From: Odontocerum albicorne
Lineage: Eukaryota; Arthropoda; Insecta; Trichoptera; Odontoceridae
DNA length: 64,000 bases
Direction of reading: 5' to 3'
Assembly: GCA_949825065.1 (NCBI GenBank)
Contig: OX463859.1
Location: 4,378,217 to 4,442,216 of the forward strand
The notes below the pieces were generated by a model that worked only from the letters and a program-made list of their open reading frames with translations, made no database searches and was not told where the DNA came from. The translations under genes were made by a program, and so were the position numbers. Within the stretch, counting starts at the first letter, position 1; the number at the start of each line of letters is the position of its first letter. Shown here in pieces: positions 63,255 to 64,000 of the stretch.

Positions 63255-64000
63255 ACTCTTAGCCTAATATCCCATGCCTCAAAAATACTGACTAATATCA
63301 TTCTAAAGAGAATTGAACCAAAAGTAGAGAACATCCTTTCCAGAGACCAGTATGGCTTCAGAAGAGGTGTGGGAACCAGAGAAGCAGTACTGTCTCTACG
63401 AATACTACTAGAAAATAGAATAAGAAGAAACCAAAACACATACATCGCATTCATAGACCTGGAGAAAGCTTTTGACAAAGTAGAATGGAAAAGACTCTTC
63501 GAGATTTTGAAGAGAATTGATATCAAATACAGAGATAGACGTATAATCCAGGCGCTATACAAGAATGAGGCCGCTATAATCAGATGTGACGAAAACACAA
63601 AGGAAGCCAATATAAGACAAGGGGTAAGGCAGGGATGCTCTCTGTCACCTGTTCTTTTTAACGCCTATATACAGAGCGCGATTGACGACTTGAGAGAGAG
63701 AATGAGTCACAGAGAAGGTGTAAAGATACACGGGCAAAAGGTGGACATGATAAGGTTCGCTGACGATATTGCTATGGTTGCTGAAAGTGAAGAGGAACTA
63801 CAAGAGGCCTTAACAACTATGGAAAGCATTCTTCAAAATAACTACAGTATGAAGATAAATAAAGACAAAACAAAGCTGCTGACTGTAGGCCGAGCGCAGC
63901 ACCAGATGAGAATAGTGATGTCGGGTAAACCACTAAAGAACACCAAGGAGTTTGTCTACCTCGGGAGCAAAATAACATGGGATGGTCGGTCCAAGAGCGA
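63255..64000 (+). CDS. Non-LTR retrotransposon reverse transcriptase, partial
   Basis: An open frame of 248 codons without stop or frameshift, running off the window end. It starts, without an ATG, where satellite ends, so it is a 5'-truncated LINE insertion. Residues counted from 63,255: TLSLISHASKIL (1-12), DQYGFRRGVGTREAV (31-45, RT block 2), FIDLEKAFDKVEW (66-78, motif A with catalytic D68), RQGVRQGCSLSP (121-132, motif B), RFADDIAMVAES (167-178, motif C with D170 and D171), INKDKTKLL and EFVYLGSKITWDG (thumb side). All three catalytic Asp positions are intact. The function is target-primed reverse transcription of the element RNA; a full element would carry an upstream endonuclease, absent here. 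Clade not assigned. It is much less decayed than the island relics, so likely younger. Confidence 0.93.

Larger units (their letters stand above)
40918..63255 (+). repeat. Satellite array, block 2 (same monomer)
   Basis: The same 151-bp satellite in the same orientation as block 1, about 148 monomers by length. It starts inside the T-run of a monomer at 40,918 and ends mid-monomer at 63,255, where LINE sequence begins. Types A and B are both present. Variants that help to order copies include CATATTTTCCCTTAC (near 43,197, 46,666, 48,475, 50,434, 53,749 and 55,558), AAAAAAAAGGTG (near 41,893, 45,363, 59,838, 60,744 and 62,696) and CTTATTTTTTATTGAT (41,850 and 45,315). Private small deletions occur, for example 8-9 bp lost near 61,390 in the GGGACTAAGAACC segment. 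Confidence 0.97.

Noticed and set aside
63245..63610. 121-codon minus-strand open frame
   Set aside because: It is the antisense shadow of the intact plus-strand reverse transcriptase.

Overview
This window looks like heterochromatin from an AT-rich animal genome. An insect is the best guess, because the decayed LINE reverse transcriptases, tRNA-headed SINE-like pieces and a TTAA-flanked MITE pair all resemble insect elements. The species cannot be read from the sequence. I see no host protein-coding gene.

Layout: (1) 1-30,940 is one uninterrupted tandem array of a roughly 151-bp satellite (about 205 monomers by length, all in one orientation, about 26% GC by a count on a consensus). (2) 30,941-40,917 is a 10-kb island of old transposon pieces and small tandem repeats. 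(3) 40,918-63,255 is a second array of the same satellite in the same orientation (about 148 monomers). (4) 63,255-64,000 is the start of a 5'-truncated but open LINE reverse transcriptase, cut by the window end.

The satellite is not a simple monomer array. Diagnostic variants recur at spacings that are whole multiples of about 150.8 bp: 754, 906, 1,204, 1,809, 1,959, 2,110, 2,858, 3,170, 3,468, 6,487, 8,900 and 9,202 bp, or 5 to 61 monomers. These are nested higher-order repeats (HORs) of several ages. A few chimeric monomers seem to mark crossover points. Short minus-strand open frames in the array are by-products of the monomer sequence, not genes.

The island is layered. From left to right it holds a GC-rich hairpin, a 31-bp minisatellite, two diverged copies each of two dispersed repeats (called A and B here) in opposite orientations, a minus-strand tRNA-like SINE head, a second SINE-like head, three LINE reverse-transcriptase relics, minisatellites of 22 bp x4 and 27 bp x12, a perfect 202-bp tandem duplication, and a Jockey-type LINE C-terminus. 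The best-resolved history is at 38,685-40,917: a minus-strand LINE relic, truncated at its 5' end where it meets the satellite, was split by two inverted copies of a roughly 630-bp MITE, each flanked by TTAA. Removing the right-hand MITE and one TTAA rejoins the LINE reading in frame.

All calls rest on reading by eye. Duplication limits are good to tens of bases unless a sharp junction is stated.
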